Assembly (NCBI GenBank): GCA_035518775.1
Contig: DATIXH010000032.1
Coordinates: 1-17,380 of the forward strand
DNA from: JBGPEQ01 sp035518775
Lineage (GTDB): Bacteria; Pseudomonadota; Alphaproteobacteria; Dongiales; Dongiaceae
Length of the DNA stretch: 17,380 nt
Reading direction: 5' to 3'
Part shown: in pieces, positions 6,810 to 13,620 of the stretch
Layout: every line of letters begins with the position of its first letter
Position numbering within the stretch: position 1 is the stretch's first letter
Notes under the pieces: generated by a model
What the model was told of the DNA's origin: nothing
Databases searched by the model: none
What the model saw: only the letters and a program-made list of their open reading frames with translations
Position numbers and translations under genes: made by a program

Positions 6810-8294
6810 ATGAGCCTGTCCGACGAGCTCGCCTACATGTCCGCTGCCGAGCTGGCGCGCCGCATCCGCCAGCGTCAGCTCTCGCCGGTCGAGGTGGTCG
6901 ACGCCGCCATCGCGCGCATCGAGAAGCGCAATCCCGCGCTCACCGCCTTCGTCTATTTCGGCTTCGACGACGCCCGCAAGGCGGCGCAGGAGGCCGAGCG
7001 CGCGCTCATGGCAGGCGGGCCGCTCGGGCCGCTGCACGGCGTGCCCGCGGCGATCAAGGACCTGTTCGATCACAAGCCCGGCTGGAAGGTCACCTTCGGC
7101 GGCGTGCGCGCCTGCAAGGACACCGTGTCCACCCAGTACTGCGCCTTCGCCCAGCATGTGGAAGAGGCCGGCGCCATCCTCGTCGGCAAGACCAACAGCC
7201 CGATCATGGGCATGCGCGGCGTCTGCGACAACTATCTCTTCGGCCCCGCGCGCAACCCCTTCAACACCGCTAAGAATACCGGCGGCTCCTCGGGAGGCAG
7301 CGGCGGCGCCGTCGCCGACGGCCTCGTGCCGCTGGCCGAAGGCACCGACGGCGGCGGCTCCATAAGGATTCCCGCCTCCTGGTGCGGCATCTACGGCTAC
7401 AAGGCCTCCTTCGGCCGCGTGCCCCATGTCACCCGCCCGAACGCCTTCGGCGGTGCCTCGCCCTTCCTGTTCGAAGGCCCCATGACGCGCACGGTCGAGG
7501 ACGCGGCGCTCGCGCTCACCGCCGTTGCCGGCCCCGATGCGCGCGATCCCTATAGCCTGACCGATCAGGTCGATTTCCTCGCCGCCACCCGCCGCTCGAT
7601 CCGCGGCTGGAAGATCGCCTACAGCCCGAACTTCGACGTCTTCCCGGTCGACCGCCGCGTCGCCGAGGTTGTGGGCAAGGCGGTGAAGGCGTTCCAGGAA
7701 GCCGGCGCCCATGTCGAGGAGGTGAAGGTCGGCCTGAAGCGCTCGCAACAGGAGCTGAGCGACCTCTGGTGCCGCATGATCGCGCCGCTCAACGTCATGA
7801 CCTTCGAGATCTTCAAGCGCAACGGCCTCGACCTCCTAAAGCATCACCGCGACGATTTCCCGCCGGAGTATCTGCACTGGGTCGAGTTCGGCCAGAAGAT
7901 GAGCGCCGCCGACCTGTTGCGCGACCAGGAGATGCGCAGCGAGGTCTACGACGCCATCCAGGGCGTGCTCGACCGTTACGACCTGCTGGTGACGCCGACG
8001 CTTGCCTGCCTGCCGGTCGACAACGCCGCCGACGGCAACACCCTCGGCCCGCGCGAGATCAACGGCGAGGCCGTCGACCGCCTGATCGGCTGGTGCCTCA
8101 CCTACCCGGTAAACTTCACCGGCCACCCCGCCGCCTCGATCCCGGCGGGCCTGTCGCCCGACAAGCTGCCGGTGGGCATGCAGATCATCGGCCGCCGCTT
8201 CGCCGACTCCGACGTGCTCGCCGCCAGCGCCGCCTTCGAGCGTTTGCGCCCCTGGCAGGACACCTATCGAATCCCGGCAGGCCGCCCCGCTTAG
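6810..8294 (+). CDS. Amidase-signature family amidohydrolase
   Basis: Cytosolic hydrolase of 494 residues that cleaves C-N amide bonds; substrate not determinable. The complete Ser-cisSer-Lys catalytic triad of the amidase signature family is visible: K83 (in AAIKDLF), cis-Ser S160 (in GGSSGGSGGA) and nucleophile S184 (in GTDGGGSIRIPAS). The 24-residue spacing of the serines equals that of FAAH and malonamidase. The frame ends normally, with PVNFTGHPAASIPAG (about 432-446) and LPVGMQIIG (453-461) in the usual C-terminal positions. A strong ribosome site 'gggagggaa' precedes the ATG at 6810. It is not a GatA in context, as no gatC or gatB is nearby. Likely single-gene transcription. The same frame stays open for 33 codons after the TAG (see findings). 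Confidence 0.93.
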   Translation: MSLSDELAYMSAAELARRIRQRQLSPVEVVDAAIARIEKRNPALTAFVYFGFDDARKAAQEAERALMAGGPLGPLHGVPAAIKDLFDHKPGWKVTFGGVRACKDTVSTQYCAFAQHVEEAGAILVGKTNSPIMGMRGVCDNYLFGPARNPFNTAKNTGGSSGGSGGAVADGLVPLAEGTDGGGSIRIPASWCGIYGYKASFGRVPHVTRPNAFGGASPFLFEGPMTRTVEDAALALTAVAGPDARDPYSLTDQVDFLAATRRSIRGWKIAYSPNFDVFPVDRRVAEVVGKAVKAFQEAGAHVEEVKVGLKRSQQELSDLWCRMIAPLNVMTFEIFKRNGLDLLKHHRDDFPPEYLHWVEFGQKMSAADLLRDQEMRSEVYDAIQGVLDRYDLLVTPTLACLPVDNAADGNTLGPREINGEAVDRLIGWCLTYPVNFTGHPAASIPAGLSPDKLPVGMQIIGRRFADSDVLAASAAFERLRPWQDTYRIPAGRPA

Positions 8295-8432
8295 CGCGCG
8301 CCTCTGCCGGCGACGCGCCTGCCCCCCGTCTACGGCGCGGTCGCCGCCTGCATCCGCGATTTCCTGGAGCGCAAGCTGCGCCGCCCGTCCGAATAGGGGC
8401 CGGAGTCGGCTCGCAGCCCTGCCGCGAAGGCA

Positions 8433-8469
8433 GCAGATATCTGCGTTCATCTGCGGCTTCCCGCAGATG
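8433..8469. repeat. Palindromic CAGATG/CGCAGAT repeat between convergent genes
   Basis: A perfect 12-base palindrome GCAGATATCTGC (8433-8444) is followed by a perfect 9-base-pair hairpin, CATCTGCGG (8448-8456), loop cttc, CCGCAGATG (8461-8469). It lies in the gap between the convergent amidase and membrane-protein genes. On the minus strand it reads cgcagatgaacgcagat-like, a type of short dispersed repeat I recall from many bacteria. It lacks a T tract, so repeat or mRNA-end protection is more likely than a classical terminator. Confidence 0.6.
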
Positions 8470-8476
8470 CCGCGCC

Positions 8477-8770
8477 TCAGTCGGGGCGCGGGCGATCCTC
8501 CGGCTGCGTGCTGATCACCTCGTACTCCGCGTCGATCACGCGGTAGCGTGCGCCAGGACCGCCGCCGCCCGGCCGCATGGCCCGGCGTGCGAACAGGCGG
8601 TGGGCGATCACCGCCACCAGCGCGATGGGCGCGAGGATCAGGATCAGGCTGGTCGCCACGATGGCGACGGCGAGGACGACGGCGATGACGACCGCGGCGA
8701 TCAGGGCCAACTGCCACCAGGCCGGCCGCCGCAGCCGGAACCGCATCTGCTCGAACCGATTCATCCGCAT
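8477..8770 (-). CDS. Small two-helix membrane protein of unknown function
   Basis: A 97-residue protein with a basic N-terminus (MRMNRFEQMRFRLRRPAWW) followed by one long or two closely spaced hydrophobic segments (about 20-40 and 41-57), then RLFARRAMRP and a Gly/Arg tail ending in RYRVIDAEYEVI. The tail 'RVID-x-EY-x-VI' recurs at the end of small alphaproteobacterial membrane proteins, to my memory. The frame opens farther upstream (to 8818), but I choose the ATG at 8770 because 'agggag' lies 7 bases before it. Positive residues on both sides of the hydrophobic block leave the topology undecided. Convergent with the amidase gene. Function unknown. Confidence 0.75.
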   Translation of the reverse strand: MRMNRFEQMRFRLRRPAWWQLALIAAVVIAVVLAVAIVATSLILILAPIALVAVIAHRLFARRAMRPGGGGPGARYRVIDAEYEVISTQPEDRPRPD

Positions 8771-9188
8771 GCCGGAACTCCCTGGGCCGGCGCGCCGCAC
8801 CGGCCGCCTGTCGAGCATATGGGGCGCCCGCCGTCACCTGGGTAGGGTGTCACCGATCGCAACCTTTGATTCCGCACGAGAATCCCACGCCGGCCGCCGA
8901 CACGCGCAAGTCAGCCATGCGCCGTTGCGGTGGCTGGCGCGGCGCCCCCGCCCCATATACGCGCTGCCGGGAGATCGGACCTGGGATCTCCGAGGGAGAG
9001 GCTGGGAGCGCGCAAAAGCGTGCTCCGCACAGGGCGTTGTTCAAAAAGCAATGGGCCAGCCGACGACGGGCGCTCGGGCGCTCCGCCGCCGATGCTGATG
9101 TGTGTTTACAGCCGGCCGGGCGCGGCAGCGCCGACCGGGCCAGGCGGGCGGCGTGCCCGCGACGATCGAGAAGGAGTGTCGCATTATC
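8771..9188. other. Gene-poor stretch with RNA-like hairpins
   Basis: About 420 bases hold no convincing CDS; open frames here have shadow-like composition. Two clean hairpins stand out: GGAGATC (8970-8976) with GATCTCC (8985-8991), and GGAGCGCGC (9005-9013) with GCGTGCTCC (9018-9026) around an AAAA tetraloop. A third, weaker pairing TTGTT/AGCAA around 9037-9050 follows at once. A TATACG sequence at 8956-8961 could be a -10 box just upstream. Position is suggestive: 6S RNA (ssrS) is commonly encoded upstream of the 5-formyltetrahydrofolate cyclo-ligase gene, which lies 0.6 kb downstream here. I could not confirm the 6S central bubble, so this stays a candidate. Confidence 0.35.
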
Positions 9189-9260
9189 ATGCTGAAGTGC
9201 CTTGCCATGCCCGCCCCGGCCGCCGTCCGCCGGACGGTCGGCGCCTCGTGCTGCGGATAG
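9189..9260 (+). CDS. Possible 23-residue cysteine-containing leader peptide
   Basis: An ATG at 9189 opens a 23-codon frame ending in TAG five bases before the ATG of the next small ORF. 'gaaggag' lies about 12 bases upstream, slightly far for a Shine-Dalgarno. The peptide starts MLKCLAMP and ends GASCCG, with three cysteines. A perfect hairpin CCGTCC-gcc-GGACGG (9223-9237) lies inside it, just before the alternative GTG start (9248) of the next gene. This could be a translated leader controlling the downstream small ORFs, or chance. Confidence 0.25.
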   Translation: MLKCLAMPAPAAVRRTVGASCCG

Positions 9261-9265
9261 CCGTC

Positions 9266-9433
9266 ATGCACGCGCTTCATCTGGAGACGGCGGGCGGCCC
9301 GACGATCGTCCTGCACAGCGAGAACCTCGGCCACCTGCGCCTGCTCGCGACGGATCTGCTGCGCTTCAAGCGCTATGTCTGCGCTAAGCTCTACGGTCCC
9401 GATGCGCGGCTGATCGAGCGCATCGCATGCTGA
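9266..9433 (+). CDS. Small protein of unknown function (55 residues)
   Basis: A 55-residue frame starting MHALHLETAGGPTIVLHSEN and ending RLIERIAC, with balanced, protein-like composition and strongly G/C-biased third positions like its neighbours. An in-frame GTG at 9248 would add six residues (MLRIAV). The middle, HLRLLATDLLRFKRYVCAKLYG, looks like an amphipathic helix rich in Leu, Arg and Lys. Its last seven bases overlap the start of the next small gene (atgctga), which suggests translational coupling. I recognise no family. It may belong to an operon leading to the folate cyclo-ligase gene. Confidence 0.55.
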   Translation: MHALHLETAGGPTIVLHSENLGHLRLLATDLLRFKRYVCAKLYGPDARLIERIAC

Positions 9434-9618
9434 TCGACTATTGGCTCTATCAGGGCGCGCACGCAATCTACTGCGTGCGCGCTCCGGTCGGTGCCAGCGA
9501 CGAGCAGATCCGCGCCGAGGCGCTGCGCCAGCACGCGCTCATGCCGCTGCGCGACCTCGACCAGGCGCCGCTCGATTTCACCGCCCTGCTGCGCACGGCG
9601 AGCGTGCACCGCGAGTAG
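9427..9618 (+). CDS. Small protein of unknown function (63 residues)
   Basis: A 63-residue frame beginning MLIDYWLYQGAHAIYCVRAP and ending LLRTASVHRE. It has an N-terminal aromatic, strand-like segment, then an acidic, helix-prone middle (SDEQIRAEALRQHAL) and a C-terminal helix. It overlaps the preceding ORF by 7 bases and needs no separate ribosome site if coupled. It ends 84 bases before the cyclo-ligase gene. Composition and codon use look coding. No family recognised; the paired arrangement with the previous small protein suggests that the two act together. Confidence 0.55.
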   Translation: MLIDYWLYQGAHAIYCVRAPVGASDEQIRAEALRQHALMPLRDLDQAPLDFTALLRTASVHRE

Positions 9619-9702
9619 GGGGTCTCGCGCCCGCGGCCTGGCGTTCCCTCCCGGCCGCGCCATATCCTGCTCGAGAGGAACAGCAGGAACCATGCAGCAG
9701 GC

Positions 9703-10587
9703 ATGACCACCCCGCCGCCGATGGCCTGGCCCGACGTGAAGCTCTGGCGCAAGACGGCGCGTGCCCGGCTGATCGGCGCGCGCGTCGCCTTGCCGCCGTC
9801 CCTGCGCGCGGCCTGGACCGCCGATCTCATCGCCCACCTGCGACGGGCGCTGCTCGGCGTGCCGCCGCCCGTCAGCGTCTATTGGCCGTTCAAGGGCGAG
9901 CCGGACCTGCGCCCGCTGATGCGCGAGCTCGACGCTTCCGGCGTCGCCGTCGCGCTGCCCGTCGCCATCCGCCTGGGCGAGCCCCTGACCTTCCGCCCCT
10001 GGCGCCGCGGCGCGCCGATGGAGCGCGGCATCTGGCACATACCGGTGCCTGCGACCGCAGCGGAGATCGTGCCGCGCACGGTGATCGCGCCGCTCGTCGG
10101 CTTCGACGGCGGTAACTACCGCCTAGGCTATGGCGGCGGCTTCTTCGATCGCACCCTGGCGAAGCTGGGCCCGGCCACGCAGGCGATCGGCGTCGGCTTC
10201 TCCCCGTTCGCGCTGCCGACGATCCATCCGCAGCCGCACGACCTGCCGATGGCGCGCATCGTCACGGAGGCCGCGCCGCTCGACTTGGCCGGCGGCGCGT
10301 CGCCGGTCTGCTATCTCGACGAGGCCGATCCCGGATACCGCGGCTTCCTCGCCGACGCCGAGCTCGCGGCGGCGCTGCGGCCGCTCGCCGCAACCTTGCC
10401 GCCGGAGCGCCTGCCGCTGCTCGATTTCGTGCTGTGGCGCCTGGCTGCCGGCGCCGAACGTCCTGTTGCAGACCCTGCCGCCGGCGCGCGCAACGATCTT
10501 TCCCAGATCCTGCCGCGCATTCGCGACGACGCCATCCACCGCGCCGTCCAGGTGCTGCGCGCCGTGATCGAGAACGGCGCCGGCTAG
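9703..10587 (+). CDS. fthC: 5-formyltetrahydrofolate cyclo-ligase with C-terminal extension
   Basis: Converts 5-formyl-THF to 5,10-methenyl-THF with ATP, in folate salvage in the cytosol. The domain spans about residues 10-190: an N-terminal basic helix DVKLWRKTARARLIGAR (11-27), substrate region VSVYWPFKGEPDLRPLM (57-73) and the family signature FDGGNYRLGYGGGFFDRTL (134-152), followed by IGVGFSPFAL (162-171). Normal family length is about 190-200; this protein has 294. The extra 95 residues include ASPVCYLDEADPGYRGFLAD (199-218) and a helical end (LSQILPRIRDDAIHRAVQVL). The ATG at 9703 lacks a strong ribosome site; an ATG at 9721 (residue 7) is the alternative. Also called ygfA or MTHFS. Confidence 0.92.
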   Translation: MTTPPPMAWPDVKLWRKTARARLIGARVALPPSLRAAWTADLIAHLRRALLGVPPPVSVYWPFKGEPDLRPLMRELDASGVAVALPVAIRLGEPLTFRPWRRGAPMERGIWHIPVPATAAEIVPRTVIAPLVGFDGGNYRLGYGGGFFDRTLAKLGPATQAIGVGFSPFALPTIHPQPHDLPMARIVTEAAPLDLAGGASPVCYLDEADPGYRGFLADAELAAALRPLAATLPPERLPLLDFVLWRLAAGAERPVADPAAGARNDLSQILPRIRDDAIHRAVQVLRAVIENGAG

Positions 10588-10886
10588 GTCCCCGGAATCG
10601 CGGAACGCTGACGCGACCTAGCTCCGGGATTCCTCCCCCTACTGCGTGGGGAGGAGATCTGATGAGTCATCGTTCTCTGCCGTTGGGTACGAGGCCAAAC
10701 CGCGCCGCGACCGAACGCCTCACGGCGCATTCCGATTCGTTTTTCTTCGTTTTTCGCCCGGCGGCGGGGTTGTCCCGATGGCAACGCCGCCTACATGCCC
10801 GGCATGAGCCGGTGTCGCATCTCGGCGTGCGCTGCACCGGCCGACGAAGCCAAATCGCAAACACCGACGCGAAGGGAGCTCGCTTC
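10588..10886. other. Intergenic region with stem-loops and a T-rich tract
   Basis: No confident gene in these 299 bases. A 7-base-pair hairpin, CCTCCCC (10632-10638) with GGGGAGG (10648-10654), lies 45 bases after the fthC stop. Its 3' arm is an excellent Shine-Dalgarno for an ATG at 10662, whose frame runs in phase into the 87-residue ORF at 10887. The added 75 residues would be Ser/Arg-rich and translated across a T-rich tract, with weak third-position GC, so I think they are not coding. GCGCCG (10702-10707) with CGGCGC (10723-10728) followed by two cgttttt tracts (to 10755) is a weak intrinsic-terminator candidate. Confidence 0.4.
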
Positions 10887-11150
10887 ATGTCGCAGCTGGC
10901 ATCGCTCTTGCCTGTCTCTCCCGGCATCCTCCACGCCGTGCGCAAGCTGCTGGAGTACGCGCCCGCGTCCGAGTCCGACGCCCGCCGGCTCTGCGCCCGG
11001 CTGTGGCCGAAGATGGACGCCGACGCGATCCAGACCGTCGTCGTCTACTGGCACATCCAGGCCGAGCCCGAGAGCACGCCCAGCTCCGCCGTGCTCGTGA
11101 CCGAGGGCCGGCTAAGCCCCATCGGGGAAGATTCGAGAGAGTCGGCCTGA
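10887..11150 (+). CDS. Hypothetical protein (87 residues)
   Basis: A soluble, mostly helical small protein: MSQLASLLPVSPGILHAVRK..., a middle segment SESDARRLCARLWPKMDADA resembling a helix pair, the hydrophobic strand QTVVVYWHIQAE, then a polar tail. 'gaaggga' about 8 bases before the ATG at 10887 supports this start over the in-frame ATG at 10662. No signal peptide, membrane segment or recognised domain. It stands alone, 163 bases upstream of the cyclase-MarR gene on the same strand, and could be cotranscribed with it. Function unknown. Confidence 0.6.
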   Translation: MSQLASLLPVSPGILHAVRKLLEYAPASESDARRLCARLWPKMDADAIQTVVVYWHIQAEPESTPSSAVLVTEGRLSPIGEDSRESA

Positions 11151-11313
11151 CGCCCGCCGCCTTTTGCACGCATCCCGCGTCCTCTCTCGAAGACGTCACG
11201 CCGCCGTCACATCGGGCTGCCAGCGATCTGTAGGTCATGGTAACCTCAGACGCACAGGCCTCATCGACGCGGCCTGCCGCGGGACGACGTCGTCAAAGGG
11301 GGCCTGCGCGCCG

Positions 11314-12315
11314 ATGAACAAGCCTGCCACCATTGTCCAGCGGCGGCTCGCGGCCATCGTCAGCGCCGATGTGGCCGGCTACACCCGCTTGATGAACAGG
11401 GATGAGGCCGGCACGCTTCGCCTGCTCGGCTCCCATCGGGAGGTGGCAGACCGCCTGATCGCGCAGCATGGCGGCCGTATCGCCAACACCGCCGGCGACA
11501 GCATCCTGGCCGAGTTCCCGAGCGCGGTCGATGCGCTCCAGTGCGCGCTCGGCATCCAGGAACGAACCGCCGCGGTGAACGACGAGGTGCCGGAAGAGCG
11601 CCGCGTCAGCTTCCGCATCGGCGTGCATGTCGGCGAGGCGATGGTGAGGAGCGGCGACCTCTTCGGCGATGCCGTGAACGTCGCCGCCCGCATGCAGGGC
11701 CTGGCGCCGCCGGGATCGGTGTGCCTGTCAGGTGCGGCCTATGAATACGTACGCACGGCGCTACCTTTGGACTTCGAGGATATCGGCGCCCAGCGCATCA
11801 AGAATATCGAGGCGCCGATCCGCGCCTATTTGGCGCGTCCGTCTGGCGGGCCGCTGTCGCGGGCCCTGCCGCCGGTTCATCGCCGCGTCGAAGCGCACCT
11901 GGCGCGGCGCTTCCACGCGCTCTGCCACGCCGCAATGGTGGAGGTGGTAGGCCCGGAGGATCTGGAGCCGGTGGAGTTTGCCGCCATCGCATCGATCCAC
12001 GATGCCCCCGGTATCGACCAGGGCCAGCTGGCCGAGCGGATGGGGATGGACCTTGCGACCGCCCGGCGGGTCGTCAAGCGCCTGGAGCATCGGGGCTTCG
12101 TCGAGCGCTCGCCGAAGGCGGGTGGCGGACGCTCGCAGGCGTTTGGCCCCACGCCGGCGGGCGCCGAAATTCTTCAGCGCCTGCGCCCGCCCATCCGCGC
12201 CGCCCAGGACCGGATCATGGCCCCGCTCTCGGACCGCGAGCGGGAGGTGCTCATCGATCTCCTGGCGCGGGTGATCAAGGCGGGTGACGTCAAAGGCGGC
12301 GGCGGGAGTGACTGA
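11314..12315 (+). CDS. Class III adenylate/guanylate cyclase domain fused to a MarR-type DNA-binding domain
   Basis: A 333-residue soluble fusion. Residues about 8-175 form a class III nucleotide cyclase domain: metal-binding D19 (in VSADVAGYTRLM) and D62 (in NTAGDSILAEF), purine-contact D115 (in SGDLFGDAV), and transition-state N122 and R126 (in VNVAARMQ). The usual adenine-selecting Lys before the GD motif is Asn58. RIKNIEAPIRAYLA (161-174) closes the domain as usual. Residues about 185-325 match MarR: helices around HLARRFHAL and FAAIASIHD, helix-turn-helix IDQGQLAERMGMDLATARRVVKRLEHRGFVER split at 234-265, a wing with GGGRSQAFGPTPAG, and a dimerisation helix to the end. No membrane or TPR segments. 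The frame continues upstream to 11164; I use the ATG at 11314, with 'aaaggggg' upstream though rather distant. Convergent with hipA. Confidence 0.9.
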   Translation: MNKPATIVQRRLAAIVSADVAGYTRLMNRDEAGTLRLLGSHREVADRLIAQHGGRIANTAGDSILAEFPSAVDALQCALGIQERTAAVNDEVPEERRVSFRIGVHVGEAMVRSGDLFGDAVNVAARMQGLAPPGSVCLSGAAYEYVRTALPLDFEDIGAQRIKNIEAPIRAYLARPSGGPLSRALPPVHRRVEAHLARRFHALCHAAMVEVVGPEDLEPVEFAAIASIHDAPGIDQGQLAERMGMDLATARRVVKRLEHRGFVERSPKAGGGRSQAFGPTPAGAEILQRLRPPIRAAQDRIMAPLSDREREVLIDLLARVIKAGDVKGGGGSD

Positions 12316-12387
12316 CGGAAATACGGTGACGCCGCATTGAATTAGCCGATCCGCGCAATGCCGGTCGTCCCTTCTCTGCCTTGCGCC

Positions 12388-13620
12388 TCACGCTTCCTTC
12401 AGTGAGCTGCGGATGCCTTCCTCCCACTGCTCCACCATGCGCTCGCCGATCTCGGCGAACGCCGGGCGCTCTCTCGCGTACGCCCGGATTTCGCCCATCG
12501 TCTCCGCCATCGCATCGGCGATCCGCGCGAGAATGTCGCGAACGCGGGCGGGCGCGCTGGTCAAACGCGTCTCGCCAAGTCGGCGCAGGCGCCGCGCGTC
12601 CGGCCAGCGGGTCGTGCCATCGAGCGTGAGTGCCATGTTGTCTTGCGGAAGGTAGATGGATGTCGTCACGAGGTCGTAGACCGGCGCCAGCCGGGCCTGC
12701 GCCAGCACGTGCTCATACACGATGGCGAAATTCTTGAGATGGGCATCGCCATTCCTGAGCGCGCAGTTGAGGGCGACAAGCGTGAACAGCTTCTCGTTCT
12801 CCGCCGGCAGGTCCGCGGCGTCGACGTAGTCCGCGAGCCGCTTGATGACGGTGGTCTCATAGCTGCCGCGATATTTCTCTTCCGTCCGTCGCGCATTCAG
12901 CACGCAGAAATCCTCGACGCCGCGATAGCTGCCGTCCGCCCGCAAGTCGAAGCGATCGATCACGAGCGCTGCGCCGTCGTCGGCGAGCCGGAACGGCGGC
13001 ACCTCGAGCCCGCAGCGTTGCGCGGCCTTGAGGCAGAAGAACTCATTGGCTGCCAGTTCCGGATAGTCGGAGCGGTCCCAGAACTTCACGATGTGTGTTG
13101 CTCCGCGGAAGTTGCGGGCGAAGCCGCCTCCGTTCCTGCCGAACACCTGCGCCGCCGGTTCGTCGCGGATGAGCACCTTCGGTTGTACGCCGCTGATGCC
13201 GGAAAAGGCGGCGAACTTCTCGATCAGATGGCGAAAGAGATCGTCCTCCCGGCGTGCGGCCAGGATCTCATCGACCGATTGGAAGGGCACGCCCTCATCG
13301 AGGCGGTCGTGCCGGCCGGAATAGCGCAGCCGCCCGATCTGGGAGCGACCGACGATCGCCAGCAGATCGAACTCATCGAAGCTTCCCGTCGCCTTGGCGA
13401 AGGCCAGCCGCAGGCGCTCGCGCAGCGCGCCCTCCGGCAGGTTCATCTCGAAGATCGGCGCCAACCCGAAGTCGATGTCCCACGAGGCGAGCCGCACCGG
13501 CATGGTGACGGAGACTGCCCGCTCGGGCGCGACGTCCGGAAGGTAGGCGAAGCTGCTGCCGCGCCGGCCATGACGATCCAGCAGCCCGGCCTCAAGGCCG
13601 TCGGCCCAGATCTTCATCAT
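12388..13620 (-). CDS. hipA: HipA-family serine/threonine kinase toxin
   Basis: Toxin kinase of a type II toxin-antitoxin module; E. coli HipA phosphorylates glutamyl-tRNA synthetase, the target here is unknown. 410 residues from MMKIWADG. N-terminal HipA_N domain about 1-110, then the kinase: flexible loop GISGVQPKVLI (141-151, with the regulatory Ser of SGxQ), HIVKFW with K179, IDRFD (221-225), catalytic loop NGDAHLKNFA (290-299: D292, H294, N297) and the metal-binding Asp of PVYDLV (D316). All key positions are present, so it should be an active kinase. It overlaps the 3' end of hipB by 29 bases (or 26 from the second Met), with 'aagagg' before the start. The frame runs farther upstream to 13749, but that part is antisense-phase hipB. 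Confidence 0.93.
   Translation of the reverse strand: MMKIWADGLEAGLLDRHGRRGSSFAYLPDVAPERAVSVTMPVRLASWDIDFGLAPIFEMNLPEGALRERLRLAFAKATGSFDEFDLLAIVGRSQIGRLRYSGRHDRLDEGVPFQSVDEILAARREDDLFRHLIEKFAAFSGISGVQPKVLIRDEPAAQVFGRNGGGFARNFRGATHIVKFWDRSDYPELAANEFFCLKAAQRCGLEVPPFRLADDGAALVIDRFDLRADGSYRGVEDFCVLNARRTEEKYRGSYETTVIKRLADYVDAADLPAENEKLFTLVALNCALRNGDAHLKNFAIVYEHVLAQARLAPVYDLVTTSIYLPQDNMALTLDGTTRWPDARRLRRLGETRLTSAPARVRDILARIADAMAETMGEIRAYARERPAFAEIGERMVEQWEEGIRSSLKEA

Noticed and set aside
6390..7748. Long minus-strand frame opposite leuD and the amidase
   Set aside because: No recognisable motifs; it overlaps two genes with intact active sites.
7769..8845. Plus-strand frame over the amidase end and the following gap
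   Set aside because: Arg/Pro/Ala-rich frame-shifted reading of the amidase; the composition is not that of a real protein.
8967..9030. tRNA-like hairpins
   Set aside because: No TψC (GTTCRA) arm, anticodon arm or acceptor pairing could be assembled.
8850..9044. 64-codon minus-strand ORF in the gene-poor stretch
   Set aside because: No ribosome site, and Arg/Pro/Gly/Cys-rich shadow-like composition; the hairpins explain the region better.
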